This document shows, piece after piece, positions 22,054 to 31,066 of a stretch of DNA of 64,000 nucleotides (position 1 is its first letter; the number at the start of each line of letters is the position of its first letter). A program made the translations under genes and the position numbers. This DNA comes from Sorangium cellulosum So0157-2 (lineage in GTDB: Bacteria; Myxococcota_A; Polyangia; Polyangiales; Polyangiaceae), in the NCBI RefSeq assembly GCF_000418325.1, contig NC_021658.1:11484001-11548000 (forward strand). Direction: 5' to 3'. Below the pieces are notes generated by a model. It did not search any database. It was not told the DNA's origin and saw only the letters and a list, made by a program, of their open reading frames with translations.

Positions 22054-22953
22054 TCAGCGCAGCCACGTCTCGGCCCTCAGCCGCTCGACAAGGAAATCGA
22101 CGAAGGCCCGCACCCTCGCCGCCGCGAGGCGGCCCTCGGGGTGCACGACGTGGATCGGCACCGGCGGGGGCTCGAACGCCGGGAGCACGATGGCGAGGCG
22201 CCCGTCGCGCAGCTCCGGGCCGATCTGATACGAGAGCACGCGCGCGAGCCCCCGCCCGGCAGCGGCCGCCGCGATGGCCACGTCGGCCGTGTTGACGAGG
22301 AGCTGAGACGGCGGGAGGACCTTCTCGACCCGCGCGCCCGACCCGAACGACCACTCCTCGGGCGAGCCCGTCTGCGAGAACGAGATGGTGTCGAGCCGCG
22401 CCAGGTCGCCCGGCGTCGCGGGCGCGCCGCGCGCGGCGAGGTAGCCCGGCGACGCGCAGACCACCCGCCGCACCGAGCCGACGCGGATCGCGGTCAGCGA
22501 TGAGTCCCGCAGATGGGCGATCCGGACGGCGACGTCGATCCCCTCGTCGAGCATGTCCACGACCCGGTCGAGGAGCAGCGTCCGCGCCGACACGCGCGGA
22601 TGGCGCGCCAGGAAGTCGAACACGATCGGCGCGACGAACATCCGCCCGAACAGGACCGGCGCCGTCACGCCGACCGGCCCCCGCAGCGCGGCGTGCGACC
22701 CGGCCGCCGACGCCTCGGCCTCCTCGATCTCCGCGAGGATCCGCTTGCAGTCCGCGAGGAACCGGGCGCCCGCCTCGGTGAGGCGGACGATGCGCGTGGT
22801 GCGGTGCAGGAGCCGCGTGCCGATCCGCTCCTCCAGCGCGGAGATGGCCCGCGTCACCGCCGGCGGCGACATGGACAGCCGCCGCGCCGCGGGCGCGAAG
22901 CCCTCCTCCTCGGCGACGGCGACGAACACGCGCATGGTGTCCAGCCGATCCAT
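22054..22953 (-). CDS. LysR-family transcriptional regulator
   Basis: Starting at 22953 gives MDRLDTMRVFVAVAEEEGFA, the canonical LysR start; an ATG 12 codons upstream is less typical. The winged HTH spans about residues 1-62 (AARRLSMSPPAVTRAISALE, then RLLHRTTRIVRLTEAG). A substrate-binding domain completes 299 residues. It is divergent from a GST/flavin-oxidase operon, and a LysR-type palindrome lies 7 bases outside its start, in the shared intergenic region. The expected mode is autorepression plus ligand-dependent activation of the divergent operon. Confidence 0.93.
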   Translation of the reverse strand: MDRLDTMRVFVAVAEEEGFAPAARRLSMSPPAVTRAISALEERIGTRLLHRTTRIVRLTEAGARFLADCKRILAEIEEAEASAAGSHAALRGPVGVTAPVLFGRMFVAPIVFDFLARHPRVSARTLLLDRVVDMLDEGIDVAVRIAHLRDSSLTAIRVGSVRRVVCASPGYLAARGAPATPGDLARLDTISFSQTGSPEEWSFGSGARVEKVLPPSQLLVNTADVAIAAAAAGRGLARVLSYQIGPELRDGRLAIVLPAFEPPPVPIHVVHPEGRLAAARVRAFVDFLVERLRAETWLR

Positions 22954-22959
22954 CCAATT

Positions 22960-22976
22960 ATTCCAGTTTCTGGAAT
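22960..22976. promoter_or_regulatory. Probable LysR-type operator
   Basis: ATTCCAG-TTT-CTGGAAT is a perfect inverted repeat containing the T-N11-A LysR box (T22962, A22974). It sits between the divergent regulator and GST genes. A further half site, CTGGAAT, lies at 23012-23018, which could be the activation subsite. This assignment follows the known LysR architecture. Confidence 0.75.
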
Positions 22977-23099
22977 GGTCCCTTGTCAAGGACGGGTATT
23001 ACCCATCCCCACTGGAATGGGCATCTTCGGCTGGCGAGGCGGGGAAGCCCACGCCGGCCGGGCCGCCTCTCGACGACATCCCTCCCCAAGGACACCTCG

Positions 23100-23723
23100 A
23101 TGACGACCCCTGCCAGACCCATCCGTCTTTATCGTCACCCGCTCTCGGGACACGCGCACCGCGTGGAGCTGTTCCTGTCGCTGCTGCGGCTTCCGTTCGA
23201 GCTCGTCGACGTGGATTTGAAGAGCGGCGCCCACAAGGCGCCCGAGTTCCTGCGCAAGAACCCCTTCGGTCAGGTGCCGGTGATCGAGGACGGCGACGTG
23301 ACGCTGGCCGACAGCAACGCGATCCTCGTGTACCTGGCGGCGCGCTACGACCCGGCGGGGCGATGGCTCCCGCGCGATCCGGTGGCGGCGGCGCGCGTGC
23401 AGCAATGGCTCTCCGTGGCCGCGGGGCAGCTCGTGGCGGGGCCCGGGGCGGCGCGCCTCGCGCGCGTGTTCGGCGCCAAGGTGGATGTCGATCGGGCCAA
23501 GGCGATCGCCGGCCAGCTCCTCGCGGTGGTCGATCAGCACCTCTCGGCGCGGCGATTCCTCGCGGGCGACGCGCCGACCGTCGCGGACATCGCGATGTAC
23601 ACGTACACGGCGCACGCGCCGGAAGGCGGCGTGTCGCTGGAGCCGTACGGCCACGTGCGCGCGTGGCTCGCCCGCGTGGAGGAGCTGCCCGGCTTCGCGC
23701 CGATGACAAGGACGGCCCTGTGA
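23100..23723 (+). CDS. Glutathione S-transferase family protein
   Basis: This 207-residue cytosolic GST has a thioredoxin-like N-terminal domain (IRLYRHPLSGHAHRVELFLS, with the NPFGQVPVIEDG cis-Pro loop and LADSNAILVYLA) and a helical C-terminal domain with the N-capping region FLAGDAPTVADIAMY. The start at 23100 has AAGGA a few bases upstream. It is the first gene of a two-gene operon under the divergent LysR regulator, and the downstream gene overlaps by four bases. A role in detoxifying electrophiles is likely; the specific substrate is not visible. Confidence 0.93.
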   Translation: MTTPARPIRLYRHPLSGHAHRVELFLSLLRLPFELVDVDLKSGAHKAPEFLRKNPFGQVPVIEDGDVTLADSNAILVYLAARYDPAGRWLPRDPVAAARVQQWLSVAAGQLVAGPGAARLARVFGAKVDVDRAKAIAGQLLAVVDQHLSARRFLAGDAPTVADIAMYTYTAHAPEGGVSLEPYGHVRAWLARVEELPGFAPMTRTAL

Positions 23724-24724
23724 ACGCCCTGCCCGGATGGCCCGGCGACGGGTCGCCCTATCACCCAGGCGAGATGGCCGTGCAGGAGCGGGCCGGCGCG
23801 CGCGAGCGGGCCGAGAAGGCCGGACGCAGGATCATCCGGGATTTCATGCCCGACCAGCACCGCGAGCTGTTCGCGAAGCTGCCGTCTCTGCTCGTCGGGA
23901 GCCTCGACGCGCGGGGCCGGCCCTGGGCCTCGCTCCTCGTGGGGCGGCCGGGGTTCATCGCCTCGCCGGATCCGCGGACGCTCGCCGTGAACACGCGCCC
24001 CCTGCCCGGCGATCCGCTCGCCGCGCACCTCGCCGCGGGCGCGCCGGTGGGCCTGCTCGGCATCCAGCTCGAGACCCGCCGTCGCAACCGGATGAACGGC
24101 ACGATCGTCGAGGCCAGAGACGGCGGCTTCGTCGTCGAGGTCGGGCAGAGCTTCGGCAACTGCCCGCAGTACATCCAGGCGCGCGAGCCGGTGTTCGTGA
24201 GAGAGCCCGGCGCGGCCGCCGCGCCCCCGGCGGCGCAGGCGGAAGGGCCGGTCCTGTCCGCCGGCGCCGCGGCGCTGATCCGCCGCGCGGACACGTTCTT
24301 CATCGCGACCGCCGCGCCGGCCGCGCGCGGGGGCGGCGCGATCGAGGGGGCCGACGTGTCCCACCGGGGCGGCAAGCCCGGCTTCGTGCGCGTGACGGAG
24401 GAGGACGGCCGCTCCGCGCTCACCGCGCCGGATTTCGCCGGGAACTCCGCGTTCAACACGCTCGGCAACCTGGCGCTGAACCCGCGCGCCGGGCTGCTCT
24501 TCGTGGACTTCGCGTCCGGCGGGGTGCTGTCGCTGACCGGAGAGGCCGAGGTGCTCTGGGACGGGGCGGAGCTCGCCGCCTTCGCCGGGGCCCAGCGGCT
24601 CCTGCGGTTCCGCGTGGCCGAGGGCGTGTGGACGGACGACGCGGTGCCGCTGCGCTGGTCGGCGCCGGTGGCGGCGCCGCAGCTCGCGGCGACCGGCTCG
24701 TGGGAGGACGTGGAGCGCGCGTGA
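23720..24724 (+). CDS. Pyridoxamine 5'-phosphate oxidase-like flavin protein
   Basis: GTG at 23720 overlaps the GST stop (GTGA). The 334-residue product matches the PNPOx-like FMN-binding split-barrel family often found beside GST genes: MPDQHRELFAKLPSLLVGSL, GRPWASLLVGRPGFI and NPRAGLLFVDFASGGVLSLTG, with two split-barrel halves (about residues 45-155 and 185-300). Such proteins bind flavin and are probably reductases or oxidases; they are not PdxH, as PLP-site residues are not evident. Coupled translation with the GST and control by the LysR regulator suggest a small redox or detoxification response. Confidence 0.88.
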   Translation: MNALPGWPGDGSPYHPGEMAVQERAGARERAEKAGRRIIRDFMPDQHRELFAKLPSLLVGSLDARGRPWASLLVGRPGFIASPDPRTLAVNTRPLPGDPLAAHLAAGAPVGLLGIQLETRRRNRMNGTIVEARDGGFVVEVGQSFGNCPQYIQAREPVFVREPGAAAAPPAAQAEGPVLSAGAAALIRRADTFFIATAAPAARGGGAIEGADVSHRGGKPGFVRVTEEDGRSALTAPDFAGNSAFNTLGNLALNPRAGLLFVDFASGGVLSLTGEAEVLWDGAELAAFAGAQRLLRFRVAEGVWTDDAVPLRWSAPVAAPQLAATGSWEDVERA

Positions 24725-24860
24725 CGGAGACGGGCCGCGCGGGGCCTGCCCAGGGGAGTTTTGCCCCACCGGGGAGATCCGGGGCGGCCCCGGACCGACC
24801 GGCGCAGCGACGCTCCCGCTTGAGAATGCGCACGCGTCCTGCATCCTCCTCCAGGATCCC

Positions 24861-26414
24861 ATGCGGCTCGCCAGCAAGCTCACCCTGGCCCTCGTCCTCG
24901 TCATGTGCGCGGCGCTGAGCCTCTACGGCTACCTCTCGGTCCGGCGCGAGCGGGCGCTGTTCGAGGCGGACATGCGGCGCGACGAGCACCTCATCGGCAT
25001 CGCGCTGCGCGCGGCGGTGACGGAGCGGTGGCGCCGCGACGGGCTCGACGAGGCGCTCCGCGTGCTCGACGAGGCGAGCGAGCGCGAGGACGGCGTGCAC
25101 TTCCGCTGGGTCTGGCTCGACGCGCCCCCCGGCGATCGCTTCGCGCCCGCGCTGCCCGCCGACGAGATCGCCGATCTCGCCGGGGGCACCGAGGTGTTCC
25201 GGATGCAGCGCGAGGGCGACAAGACCGGGCGCTTTTACACCTACGCGCCGGTCGCCGTGGACCCGACGCGCGTCGGCGCGATCGAGATCTCGGAGTCGCT
25301 CGAGGAGGGAGAGTCGTACGTCCAGGCGAGCGTGATCAACACGGTGACCACCATCGTCGCCCTCGCGGCGCTGAGCGGCCTGCTGGCGATGACCTTCGGG
25401 CAGCTCCTCGTCGGGCGGCCGACGCAGCGGCTCGTCGACAAGACCCGGCGCATCGGGGAAGGCGACCTCGGCGGCCCGCTGCTCCTGCCGCAGCGCGACG
25501 AGCTCGGGCAGATCGCCCGGGAGATCAACGCGATGTGCGAGAACCTCGCCGAGGCGCGCGAGCGCGCCGCCCGGGAGACGACCGCGCGCATCGCCGCGCT
25601 GGAGCAGCTCCGGCACGCCGATCGGCTCACCACCGTGGGCAAGCTGGCGTCGGGCATCGCGCACGAGCTCGGCACGCCGCTCAACGTGGTGGGCGGCCGC
25701 GCCAAGATGATCGCCCGCGGCCTCTCGCCGGAGGAGGCGGCGGACAGCGCGCGGATCATCGCCGAGCAGGCGGATCGGATGACGAAGATCATCCGGCAGC
25801 TGCTCGATTTCGCGCGCCGCCGGGTGGCGCAGAAGGCGCCGGCCGATCTCGCGCAGATCGCGCGCCAGACGCTGGCCCTGCTGGAGCCCCTCGCCCGCAA
25901 GCGGAGCGTGACGCTCCGCCTCGACGAGGCGGACCTCGCCCCGCCGGGGGCGCAGGCCGAGGTGGACACCGGGCAGATGCAGCAGGTGCTCACGAACCTC
26001 GTGATGAACGGCATGCAGTCGATGAAGCGCGGCGGCGAGCTCACGGTCCGCGTCGAGCGCGCGCGCGCCCGCCCGCCGGCCGATCACGGCGGCGCCGAGG
26101 GCGAGCACGTGGCCATCCGGGTGATCGACCAAGGCGACGGGATCGCGCCCGAGAACATCCCCCGCGTGTTCGAGCCGTTCTTCACCACGAAGGACGTCGG
26201 CGAGGGCACCGGCCTCGGGCTGAGCGTCTCCTACGGCATCGTGCGCGAGCACGGGGGCTGGCTCGACGTGGAGAGCGAGCTCGGCAAGGGCTCGACGTTC
26301 ACGGTGTACCTCGCCCCGAGCGGCCCTGGGGGCGCGGCGCCGGCGGCGCCGGCGGCCGGGGGCGAGGGCGCGCCCGCTCCGGGGCAGGGCGGGCTGGCCG
26401 GGACGGCGGCCTAG
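24861..26414 (+). CDS. Membrane sensor histidine kinase
   Basis: This 517-residue kinase has TM1 near residues 7-25 (LTLALVLVMCAALSLYGYL), an extracytoplasmic sensing segment of about 130 residues, TM2 near 160-178, a HAMP region (GRPTQRLVDKTRRIGEGDLG), a HisKA domain with the phospho-acceptor in SGIAHELGTPLNVV (His268), and a HATPase domain (MQQVLTNLVMNGMQS, DQGDGIAPENI, GEGTGLGLSVSYGI). The tail is Ala/Gly/Pro-rich. The NtrC-class regulator begins about 50 bases later, so the two form a cognate pair. Confidence 0.94.
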   Translation: MRLASKLTLALVLVMCAALSLYGYLSVRRERALFEADMRRDEHLIGIALRAAVTERWRRDGLDEALRVLDEASEREDGVHFRWVWLDAPPGDRFAPALPADEIADLAGGTEVFRMQREGDKTGRFYTYAPVAVDPTRVGAIEISESLEEGESYVQASVINTVTTIVALAALSGLLAMTFGQLLVGRPTQRLVDKTRRIGEGDLGGPLLLPQRDELGQIAREINAMCENLAEARERAARETTARIAALEQLRHADRLTTVGKLASGIAHELGTPLNVVGGRAKMIARGLSPEEAADSARIIAEQADRMTKIIRQLLDFARRRVAQKAPADLAQIARQTLALLEPLARKRSVTLRLDEADLAPPGAQAEVDTGQMQQVLTNLVMNGMQSMKRGGELTVRVERARARPPADHGGAEGEHVAIRVIDQGDGIAPENIPRVFEPFFTTKDVGEGTGLGLSVSYGIVREHGGWLDVESELGKGSTFTVYLAPSGPGGAAPAAPAAGGEGAPAPGQGGLAGTAA

Positions 26415-26465
26415 CGACGGCTGGTGGCGGGCCCGGCGCTGTATTACGCAACCGATCGAGGAGAG

Positions 26466-27848
26466 ATGGGACGGCGAGCGCTGATCATCGACGACGACGA
26501 GGCGATGTGCGCGTGGCTCGCGGCGGACCTCCGCGCGCGGGGCGTCGAGGCGACCACGCAGACCTCACCTGCGGAGGCGCTCGCGCTGCTCGAGGAGGAC
26601 GAGCGCTTCGACGTCCTCCTGACCGACCTGAACATGCGCGGCATGGATGGGATCGCGGTCTGCCGCCGGGCGGCCGAGATCCGGCCGGACCTGCCGGTGG
26701 TGGTGATCACCGCCTTCGGCAGCATCGAGACGGCGGTGCAGGCGATCCGCGCGGGCGCGTACGACTACGTGACCAAGCCGGTCGACATCGAGGCGCTGGC
26801 GCTGGCGCTGGAGCGGGCGATCGCGCACCACGCGCTCAAGGCCGAGGTGCGGCGGCTGCGCCGCGCGGTGGCCGGGCCCGGCGCGTTCCCGGACCTCATC
26901 GGCCGGAGCGCCGCGATGCGGGCGGTGCAGGACCTGATCGAGCGCATCGCCGACGCGGAGGCGACGGTGCTCATCACGGGCGAGAGCGGGACGGGCAAGG
27001 AGGTCGTCGCGCGGGCGCTGCACGAGCGGAGCCGCCGCAAGGGGGGGCCGTTCGTGGCGATCAACTGCGCGGCGGTGCCGGAGTCGCTGATCGAGAGCGA
27101 GCTCTTCGGGCATGCGCGGGGCGCGTTCACCGACGCGCGCGCGGCCCGATCCGGGCTGTTCGTGGAGGCGAACGGCGGGACGCTGCTGCTCGACGAGATC
27201 GGGGAGCTGCCGCTCGCGGTGCAGCCGAAGCTGCTGCGCGCGCTGCAGGAGCGCCGGGTGCGGCCGGTGGGCGGGAACGCGGAGGTGCCGTTCGATGCGC
27301 GCATCGTGGCCGCGACGAACCGCGATCTGGACGAGGCGGTCGAGGAGCGCCGGTTCCGGGAGGATCTGTATTACCGGATCAACGTGCTCCACGTGGAGCT
27401 GCCGCCGGTGCGGGCGCGGGGCAGCGACGTGCTGCTGCTCGCGCAGCGCTTCCTGGAGGACTTCGCCGCACGCTCGGGCAAGGAGGTGGTGGGCCTGTCG
27501 CCCCCGGCCGCCGAGCGGCTGCTTGCGTACTCGTGGCCGGGCAATGTGCGGGAGATCCAGAACTGCATCGAGCGGGCGGTGGCGCTCACGCGGTACCAGG
27601 AGATCACGGTGGACGATCTGCCGGCGAAGGTGCGGGAGCACCGGCCGTCGCATGTGCTCGTGGCGGGGGATGATCCGTCGGAGCTGGTGCCGCTCGAGGA
27701 GGTGGAGCGCCGGTACATCCTGCGGGTGCTGGAGGCGGCGGGGGGGAACAAGACGCTGGCGGCCCGGATCCTGGGGCTCGACCGGAAGACGCTGCACCGC
27801 AAGCTCGAGCGGTGGGAGCCGGCCGCCGGGGCGGCGAAGGGCGGCTGA
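26466..27848 (+). CDS. NtrC-class sigma-54-dependent response regulator
   Basis: I chose the ATG at 26466 because GAGGAGAG sits just upstream. The 460-residue protein has a receiver domain (phospho-acceptor Asp54 in LLTDLNMRGMDG, Lys in VTKP), an AAA+ domain (Walker A GESGTGKE at about 172-179, Walker B LLLDEIGELPL) and a Fis-type HTH at the end (GGNKTLAARILGLDRKTLHR). The sigma-54 contact loop reads GAFTDA instead of the canonical GAFTGA, a variant seen in other myxobacterial enhancer-binding proteins. It pairs with the histidine kinase upstream. A repeat array begins within about 20 bases of its stop. Confidence 0.95.
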   Translation: MGRRALIIDDDEAMCAWLAADLRARGVEATTQTSPAEALALLEEDERFDVLLTDLNMRGMDGIAVCRRAAEIRPDLPVVVITAFGSIETAVQAIRAGAYDYVTKPVDIEALALALERAIAHHALKAEVRRLRRAVAGPGAFPDLIGRSAAMRAVQDLIERIADAEATVLITGESGTGKEVVARALHERSRRKGGPFVAINCAAVPESLIESELFGHARGAFTDARAARSGLFVEANGGTLLLDEIGELPLAVQPKLLRALQERRVRPVGGNAEVPFDARIVAATNRDLDEAVEERRFREDLYYRINVLHVELPPVRARGSDVLLLAQRFLEDFAARSGKEVVGLSPPAAERLLAYSWPGNVREIQNCIERAVALTRYQEITVDDLPAKVREHRPSHVLVAGDDPSELVPLEEVERRYILRVLEAAGGNKTLAARILGLDRKTLHRKLERWEPAAGAAKGG

Positions 27849-27867
27849 GGCGCGGAGGAAGACCCCA

Positions 27868-28290
27868 GCCACCTCAACCTGGGTCGGGCGGGGCCGGGTC
27901 GGGCCGCCCCAACCTGGGTCGGGCGCCCCAACCTGGGTCGGCTCCTGGCCCTTCACCTCAACCTCGGTCGGTCCGCCCCCCCCGGCCCCAACCTGGGTCG
28001 GGCGCCCCCGGGCGCCCCAACCTGGGTCGGGCGCCCCAACCTGGGTCGGCTCCTGGCCCTTCACCTCAACCTCGGTCGGTCCGCCCCCCCCGGCCCCAAC
28101 CTGGGTCGGGCGCCCCCGGGCGCCCCAACCTGGGTCGGGCGCCCCAACCTGGGTCGGTTCCTGGCCCCTCACCTCAACCTCGGTCCGATCCGCCCCCTCA
28201 CCTCAACCCGGGTCGGTCCGCCCCAACTTGGGTCGGTTCTTGGCCCTCACCTCAACCCGGGTCGGTTCGTGCCCAACCCCGGTCGGTTCC
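27868..28290. repeat. Repeat array with CAACCTGGGTCGG core and 108-bp higher-order unit
   Basis: The core CAACCTGGGTCGGGCG, with variants CAACCTCGGTCGGT, CAACCCGGGTCGG and CAACTTGGGTCGG, recurs about 15 times. A higher-order block that includes CTCCTGGCCC repeats at a 108-bp period (for example near 27941, 28049 and 28157). Its core, read on the other strand, is CCGACCGAGGTTG, the same as the 19-bp array after tsaC. Because 108 is a multiple of three, one frame reads as a 36-residue Pro/Gly repeat, but no start or stop supports a gene. Confidence 0.93.
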
Positions 28291-28350
28291 CGGTTCCCGC
28301 CGCCGCCCGCGGCACGCTGCCTGCACTCAGGACCCGTCGAAGGAGAACCC

Positions 28351-28821
28351 ATGAACCCCGAGCAGCTCCGCGAACATGCCTGGTCCCCGAGTGTGCCTCC
28401 TGAACCCCTGCCGAGCGTCCACCCCGTCGCGACGCCCGTCCGCGTTCTCCTCGCCGAGGACGACCGGGAGCTGCGGCTGCTGCTCGCCACCGCCCTCCGT
28501 CGCGACGGCTACGAGGTCCTGGAGGCGCGCGACGCCAACCACCTCCTCGAGCTGATGGGCGACGCGCTCGTCTCCGGCGGCGGCGCCCCAGCCGACGTCG
28601 TCGTCAGCGACATCCGGATGCCGGGCAGGAGCGGCCTCGAGCTGCTCGCCGGCCTGCGCCGCGACGACTGGGCCACCCCCGTGGTCCTCATCACCGCGTT
28701 CGGAGACCCGGAGACCCACGCCGAGGCCTACCGCCTGGGCGCCGACGCCGTGCTCGACAAACCGCTCGACGTCGACGACCTGCGCGTCGTCGTCCAGACC
28801 CTCGCCTCGATGCGCGGCTGA
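28351..28821 (+). CDS. Single-domain response regulator
   Basis: The start at 28351 follows GAAGGAGAACCC. This 156-residue protein has a 28-residue Pro-rich leader and then one receiver domain: acidic pair AEDD at 35-38, acceptor Asp87 in VVVSDIRMPG, Thr in VLITAFG and Lys in VLDKPLDVDD. There is no output domain. It may be a phosphorelay or sensor-kinase accessory protein. It follows the NtrC-class pair at 500 bases, separated by the repeat array, so it probably has its own promoter. Confidence 0.92.
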   Translation: MNPEQLREHAWSPSVPPEPLPSVHPVATPVRVLLAEDDRELRLLLATALRRDGYEVLEARDANHLLELMGDALVSGGGAPADVVVSDIRMPGRSGLELLAGLRRDDWATPVVLITAFGDPETHAEAYRLGADAVLDKPLDVDDLRVVVQTLASMRG

Positions 28822-28888
28822 CGCGCCCCGCGGCCGCGCCCGACGCCCCGCGCGCCCGCCCCCGCGCCGCGCCGCGCCGCGCCGCGCC

Positions 28889-29914
28889 TCACCCCGCCTC
28901 GACCGGCAGCCCGCGCGGCTCCCCCTCCCGCTGCGCCTTCAGCCGCGCCCGCCGCATCTTGTGCCACGCGAGGATCCCCGCATCCGCGCGCACGAAGCGG
29001 CACGCCTCCAGGTCCGCGTCGCGCGGCTCCGACGACGCCAGCATCCGCTCGTCTTCCGGCTGGATCAGCCAGAACTCCATCAGCAGCCCGAGCCGCGCAA
29101 GCAGCCGCCCGATCGCCGGGACCGGCATGTAGTACCGCCCCACGATCGCCGTCCGCCCCGCGTCGATCGGCGCGCACCCCACCACCCCCACCACCAGCTT
29201 CCCGAACGAGAGCCGCAACGCCCCCGGGAAGCGCACCTCCATCTCGAACTTCCACCCCCGGCGGCCGTCCCACGGCGCCCCGTCGTCGTGGCGGAGCACC
29301 CCCATCGCGTGGATGACGTCGCCCTCCACCCGGACGTCGTACGGGTCCAGCAGCGCGCCCATGCCCGGCACCCACGGCCGGTGCGCGAACGGCGCGTGGT
29401 GGAGGTCGAGCATCCCCTCCATCGCCCGCGCGAACGGCACCTCCCAGTCCGTCGACGCCGTGTGCGCGTGCCGCTCGTCGGCCGGCAGCCCCTCGAACCA
29501 GGGCACCGGCGGCAGCTCGTCCGGCCGCTCGCCCCAGAAGAGCCACACGAAGCCCCGGTGCTCGCGCACCTCGTAGCGCGTCAGCGCGAGCGCCTCGGCC
29601 ACGCCGCGCGCGCTCGCCCCCCGCCCCTCGCACGGGATCGCCACGCAGCGCCCGTCCGAGGCGAACCGGAAGCCGTGGTACGGGCACTCGAGCGCCCCGT
29701 CCACGACGCGCCCCAGGCCGAGGTCCGCGCCCCGGTGTGGACAGCGCGCCCGCGCCGCGACCAGCGCGCCCCGCTCGTCGCGGAACAGCACGATGCGCCT
29801 CCCGAACCGCTCCACCGTGACCGGCCGCTTGCCCACGCGCGCAGCGTCCGCGATGATGTACCAGGCGCCCTCGACGAACCCGCCGCGCCCTTCCTCGATG
29901 CCGTGCCTTCGCAT
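28889..29914 (-). CDS. Rieske-type non-heme iron oxygenase
   Basis: The ATG at 29914 is preceded on its strand by GGAGGAGCATC. The 341-residue product has a Rieske [2Fe-2S] domain with CPHRGADLG (Cys58, His60) and CPYHGF (Cys77, His80), and a catalytic domain with the mononuclear iron motif D-x2-H-x4-H (Asp170, His173, His178; MLDLHHAPFAH). It is a single-component-type oxygenase alpha subunit related to ring-hydroxylating or demethylating oxygenases. The ferredoxin/reductase partner is not adjacent. The gene is divergent from an AraC-family regulator with only 50 bases between the starts, which suggests regulation by that protein. The substrate is unknown. Confidence 0.92.
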   Translation of the reverse strand: MRRHGIEEGRGGFVEGAWYIIADAARVGKRPVTVERFGRRIVLFRDERGALVAARARCPHRGADLGLGRVVDGALECPYHGFRFASDGRCVAIPCEGRGASARGVAEALALTRYEVREHRGFVWLFWGERPDELPPVPWFEGLPADERHAHTASTDWEVPFARAMEGMLDLHHAPFAHRPWVPGMGALLDPYDVRVEGDVIHAMGVLRHDDGAPWDGRRGWKFEMEVRFPGALRLSFGKLVVGVVGCAPIDAGRTAIVGRYYMPVPAIGRLLARLGLLMEFWLIQPEDERMLASSEPRDADLEACRFVRADAGILAWHKMRRARLKAQREGEPRGLPVEAG

Positions 29915-29964
29915 GATGCTCCTCCGATTGCCCGGAAGCCTGAGGCTCCCTCGGCGGGGGAGCA

Positions 29965-31038
29965 GTGACAGCGCGCGCCACAAGGGCTGACCTGCGGCGC
30001 CAGCCCGCCCGGTCCCCGGCGCGCGCGCCGACGATCTGGGCCCGCACCGCCGCGCAGCTCGCCGACCACGCCGCGCAGCGCGGGGCGGACCGCGCCGCGC
30101 TGCTGGAGGCCGCGGGGCTCCCGGCCGCGGCGCTCGCCGATCCCGACGCCCGCGTCCCGCTCGCCGCCTTCTACGCGCTCGTCGAGGCGGCCGCGACGGC
30201 CGCCGCCGATCCGCACCTCGGCCTCGATTTCGCCGGGCGATTCCAGCCGGAGCACTTCGACGCCCTCGGCTTCCTCGCCATGAGCAGCCCCACCCTCGGC
30301 GAGGCGTTCCACCGGATGCTCCGCTACCAGCAGGTCTGGAACGAGGGCGAGCGCTACGCCCTGGAGATCCGCGGCGGCTGTGCGCACATCACCTTCGCGC
30401 CGTTCGGGCCCGATCGGCCAGCCCACGGCCAGGTGGCGGAGATGTTCGCGTTCGACGTGCTCGTGAACGCCGGCCGCATGTGCGGCGACCCGATCCAGGC
30501 GGTCGCGGTGCGCTTCCGCCATGCGCCCGCGGGCGATCCGGCCGAGAAGGCGCGGCGGCTCGGCTCGCCGGTGCGCTTCGAGGCGCCGCAGACCGAGCTG
30601 GTCCTGCCCATCGAGGCGCTGGCCCGGCCGCTGCCCCATGCCAACGAGGCGCTCGCCGCCTTCCTCGAGCGCCACGTGCAGGTCATCGCGGCGAGCCTGC
30701 CGGGCGCGGCGCCGCCCGCGGTGTCCGACCGCGTGCGGGCGCTGCTCGGCGAGCGGCTGCGCGAGGGGGCCGACCTGGGCGCGCTCGCGGCGCGCCTGCG
30801 GATGAGCCCGCGCACGCTCCAGCGCCGCCTCGGCGACGAGGGCACGTCGATCCACGCCCTGCTCGACGAGGTCCGCCGCGGCCGCGCGGCGGCGCTCCTG
30901 GAGGCGGACATGGCGATCGGCGAGGTCGCCTACCTGCTCGGCTACTCGGAGCCGAGCGCCTTCCACCGGGCGTTCCGGCGCTGGACCGGCGCGACGCCGG
31001 AGGCGTTCCGCGCCCGGCGGCGGCGCGGGCCGCGGTGA
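29965..31038 (+). CDS. AraC-family transcriptional regulator
   Basis: Translation probably starts at GTG 29965, preceded by a GGGGGAG box. The 357-residue protein has an N-terminal arabinose-binding-like domain (PF12625-type; AAGLPAAALADPDARVPLAAFY, LGFLAMSSPTLGEAFHRML) and a C-terminal double HTH (RLRMSPRTLQRRLGDEGTS, then AYLLGYSEPSAFHRAFRRW). This layout belongs to regulators of catabolic or fatty-acid-like substrates. It is divergent from the Rieske oxygenase gene and is the likely regulator of it. Confidence 0.93.
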   Translation: MTARATRADLRRQPARSPARAPTIWARTAAQLADHAAQRGADRAALLEAAGLPAAALADPDARVPLAAFYALVEAAATAAADPHLGLDFAGRFQPEHFDALGFLAMSSPTLGEAFHRMLRYQQVWNEGERYALEIRGGCAHITFAPFGPDRPAHGQVAEMFAFDVLVNAGRMCGDPIQAVAVRFRHAPAGDPAEKARRLGSPVRFEAPQTELVLPIEALARPLPHANEALAAFLERHVQVIAASLPGAAPPAVSDRVRALLGERLREGADLGALAARLRMSPRTLQRRLGDEGTSIHALLDEVRRGRAAALLEADMAIGEVAYLLGYSEPSAFHRAFRRWTGATPEAFRARRRRGPR

Positions 31039-31066
31039 GCGGCCCGCGCCGCCGCCGGGCGCGCGC

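Noticed and set aside
24905..27673. 922-residue frame spanning the histidine kinase and regulator
   Set aside because: Both genes are recognised in other frames with domain motifs and ribosome-binding sites.
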